Position numbers and translations under genes: made by a program. This document shows positions 6,417 to 7,859 of a stretch of DNA of 7,859 bases, piece by piece. The number at the start of each line of letters is the position of its first letter. Positions within the stretch are counted from its first letter, which is position 1. The stretch is from Akkermansia muciniphila (GTDB lineage Bacteria; Verrucomicrobiota; Verrucomicrobiia; Verrucomicrobiales; V1-33). Under the pieces are notes generated by a model that was not told the DNA's origin, searched no databases, and was given only the letters and a program-made list of their open reading frames with translations. The DNA lies in contig CALQKQ020000156.1 of the NCBI GenBank assembly GCA_943331195.2, forward strand, positions 1-7,859, in the 5' to 3' direction.

Positions 6417-7859
6417 ATGAAAACCATCTTCCGCGTCCTCCCCTGGCTGAGACGCTACCCCCTGCTCGCCGCCGGCCAACTCGCCTGCGCCATCCTCGGC
6501 ACCCTCATGGTGCTCGTCCCCCCCAACGCGATCAAATCCGTCATCGACGACGTCATCGGCCAAAACCACCCCGAAAAACTCCTCCCCTGGGTCCTCTTCG
6601 CCGCCGCCGCTTGGTTCGGCCGCGACCTCATGACCACCCTCCGCATCATCCTCAACAACACCCTCGAACAACACGTCATCTTCGACATCCGCAGCGACCT
6701 CTACCAACGCCTCCAGCTCCTCCCCCTGCCCTGGTTCGACCAAAAACCCACCGGCGATCTCATGACCACCGTCGCCGAAGACGTCAATGCCATGGAGCGC
6801 GTCCTCATCGACGGCGTCGAACAAGGCCTCATCGCCTCCCTCCAAATCGGCGTCGTCGGCGCCTGGATGTTCTGGCACAGCCCCAGCCTAGCCGCGATCG
6901 GCATGCTCCCCCTCCCCTTCCTCGCCGCCGGAGCCCTCTGGTATACCCTAACCGCACGCGGCCGCTACAAGGACGTCCGCAAGGCCACCAGCGAAATGAA
7001 TTCCATGCTCCACGACAACATCAGCGGCATCCGCCAAATCAAAGCCTACGGCATGGAACACCCCGAACACGAACGCTTCAACGCCTTCAGCAACCGACTC
7101 CGCCTCGCCACCCTCCGCGTCATGCGCGCCTGGTCCTTCTATAATCCTAGCATGAATTTCATCGGTGCCCTCGGCACCGTCCTCGTCCTCTACTTCGGCG
7201 GCCGCGCCGTCCTCAACCGCAGCATCACCCCAGGCGAATTCACCGGCTTCCTCTTCCTCATGCCCTTCTTCTACGAACCCGTCGGCCGCCTCCACTCCCT
7301 CAACCAAATCCTCCAAGCCGGCCGCGCCGCCGCCGACCGCGTCTTCGATATCCTCGAAGCCCCCACCGAACCTAACGCCGCCTCCGGCGAAACCCTCCAC
7401 CTCTCCCGCGGCCACGTCGTCTTCGATCGCGTCCGCTTCACCTACAGCGGCAAAACCGCTACCCTAGCAGGCGTCAGCCTCGAAGCCAAACCCGGCCAAG
7501 CCATCGCCCTCGTCGGCCCCACCGGCGCCGGAAAATCCACCATCATCAACCTCCTCACCCGCTTCTACGAATGCGATGGAGGCGACATCCTCATCGACGG
7601 CCAATCCATCAAAAACCTCAGCAAACCCAGCCTCCGCGGTGCCATCGGCTACGTCACCCAAGAAAGCTTCATGTTCAACGGCACCGTCCGCGAAAACCTC
7701 CTCATCGCCAAACGCAACGCCACCGACGAGGAACTCTGGACCGTCCTCGAAGCCGCCAACGCCACCCCCTTCGTGCGCCGCCTCCCCGAACAACTCGCCA
7801 CCCAAGTCGGCGAGCGCGGCGTCCGCCTCAGCGTCGGCGAAAAGCAGCGCATCTCCATC
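6417..7859 (+). CDS. MsbA-like ABC exporter, fused membrane and ATPase domains (C-terminus cut by window edge)
   Basis: The frame is open from ATG 6417 to the right edge (481 residues). The N-terminal half is a type IV ABC exporter membrane domain with six hydrophobic helices near 15-36, 56-76, 136-153, 158-178, 246-264 and 275-292. The usual LPLPWFDQKPTGDLMTTVAEDV loop lies at about 102-123. The ATPase domain starts near 333 with aromatic A-loop Y343 (FTYSG), Walker A GPTGAGKST (367-375), Q-loop Q415 in VTQESFMFNGTVREN, and the signature written LSVGEKQR (471-478) instead of LSGGQ. Walker B and the H-loop lie beyond the edge. Family members work as homo- or heterodimers, exporting lipids, lipid A precursors, peptides or drugs; the substrate cannot be told from this. 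It diverges from the SanA-like gene with a 60-bp gap. The upstream bases (TCAAACCCCCT) hold no Shine-Dalgarno, so initiation may be leaderless or otherwise SD-independent. Confidence 0.92.
   Translation, partial: MKTIFRVLPWLRRYPLLAAGQLACAILGTLMVLVPPNAIKSVIDDVIGQNHPEKLLPWVLFAAAAWFGRDLMTTLRIILNNTLEQHVIFDIRSDLYQRLQLLPLPWFDQKPTGDLMTTVAEDVNAMERVLIDGVEQGLIASLQIGVVGAWMFWHSPSLAAIGMLPLPFLAAGALWYTLTARGRYKDVRKATSEMNSMLHDNISGIRQIKAYGMEHPEHERFNAFSNRLRLATLRVMRAWSFYNPSMNFIGALGTVLVLYFGGRAVLNRSITPGEFTGFLFLMPFFYEPVGRLHSLNQILQAGRAAADRVFDILEAPTEPNAASGETLHLSRGHVVFDRVRFTYSGKTATLAGVSLEAKPGQAIALVGPTGAGKSTIINLLTRFYECDGGDILIDGQSIKNLSKPSLRGAIGYVTQESFMFNGTVRENLLIAKRNATDEELWTVLEAANATPFVRRLPEQLATQVGERGVRLSVGEKQRISI

Noticed and set aside
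6357..6878. Upstream extension of the SanA-like frame to an ATG at 6878
   Set aside because: The extra 174 residues are acidic low-complexity sequence antisense to the ABC exporter, and SanA homologues start with the membrane helix that follows ATG 6356.

Overview
This 7.9 kb window comes from a GC-rich bacterium. The best guess is Verrucomicrobiota, or a nearby PVC lineage. The guess rests on the architecture of the SUMF1-type secreted protein at the left edge (signal peptide, a short beta-rich domain, then the formylglycine-generating-enzyme fold) and on the very large GH13+GH133 debranching enzyme. No phylogenetic marker is present, so it stays an inference.

Layout from left to right. Positions 1-643 (minus) hold the N-terminal 214 residues of an exported SUMF1/FGE-family protein that runs off the left edge. 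Positions 644-1301 have no secure gene: a weak promoter candidate for the SUMF1 gene, a short doubtful reading frame (935-1171) that may be a decayed helix-turn-helix protein, and an 8-bp direct repeat. A tRNA-Asn(GTT) gene lies at 1302-1373 (minus), with a good promoter at 1409-1436 and a possible terminator hairpin at 1265-1284. Positions 1412-5716 (plus) encode one giant protein of about 1400 residues. It combines an alpha-amylase-family (GH13) domain with a C-terminal amylo-alpha-1,6-glucosidase (GH133) domain, the same order as the bifunctional eukaryotic glycogen debranching enzyme. Converging on it and overlapping its 3' end by 71 bp is a SanA/YdcF-family envelope protein (5646-6356, minus). 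Diverging from that is an MsbA-like ABC exporter (6417 to the right edge, plus), complete through its six membrane helices, Walker A and signature motif but cut before Walker B.

Functionally the genes do not form one pathway. The debranching enzyme would act in the cytoplasm on glycogen or a related alpha-glucan, transferring short chains and hydrolysing the 1,6 branch stub. The SanA-like protein and the ABC exporter are both envelope proteins, sharing a 60-bp intergenic region, and could serve envelope barrier or lipid export functions. The whole plus strand is strongly C-rich and G-poor whichever strand is coding: plus-strand genes use C-ending codons and minus-strand genes use G-ending ones. 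This looks like replication-strand asymmetry and produces many long spurious reading frames on the opposite strands.

I did not find a convincing wholly new system. The points most worth checking are the eukaryote-like bifunctional debranching enzyme, the debranching ORF start codon sitting inside the tRNA promoter, a G8 homopolymer that decides the start of the SanA-like gene, and a possible recombinase remnant next to the tRNA 3' side.
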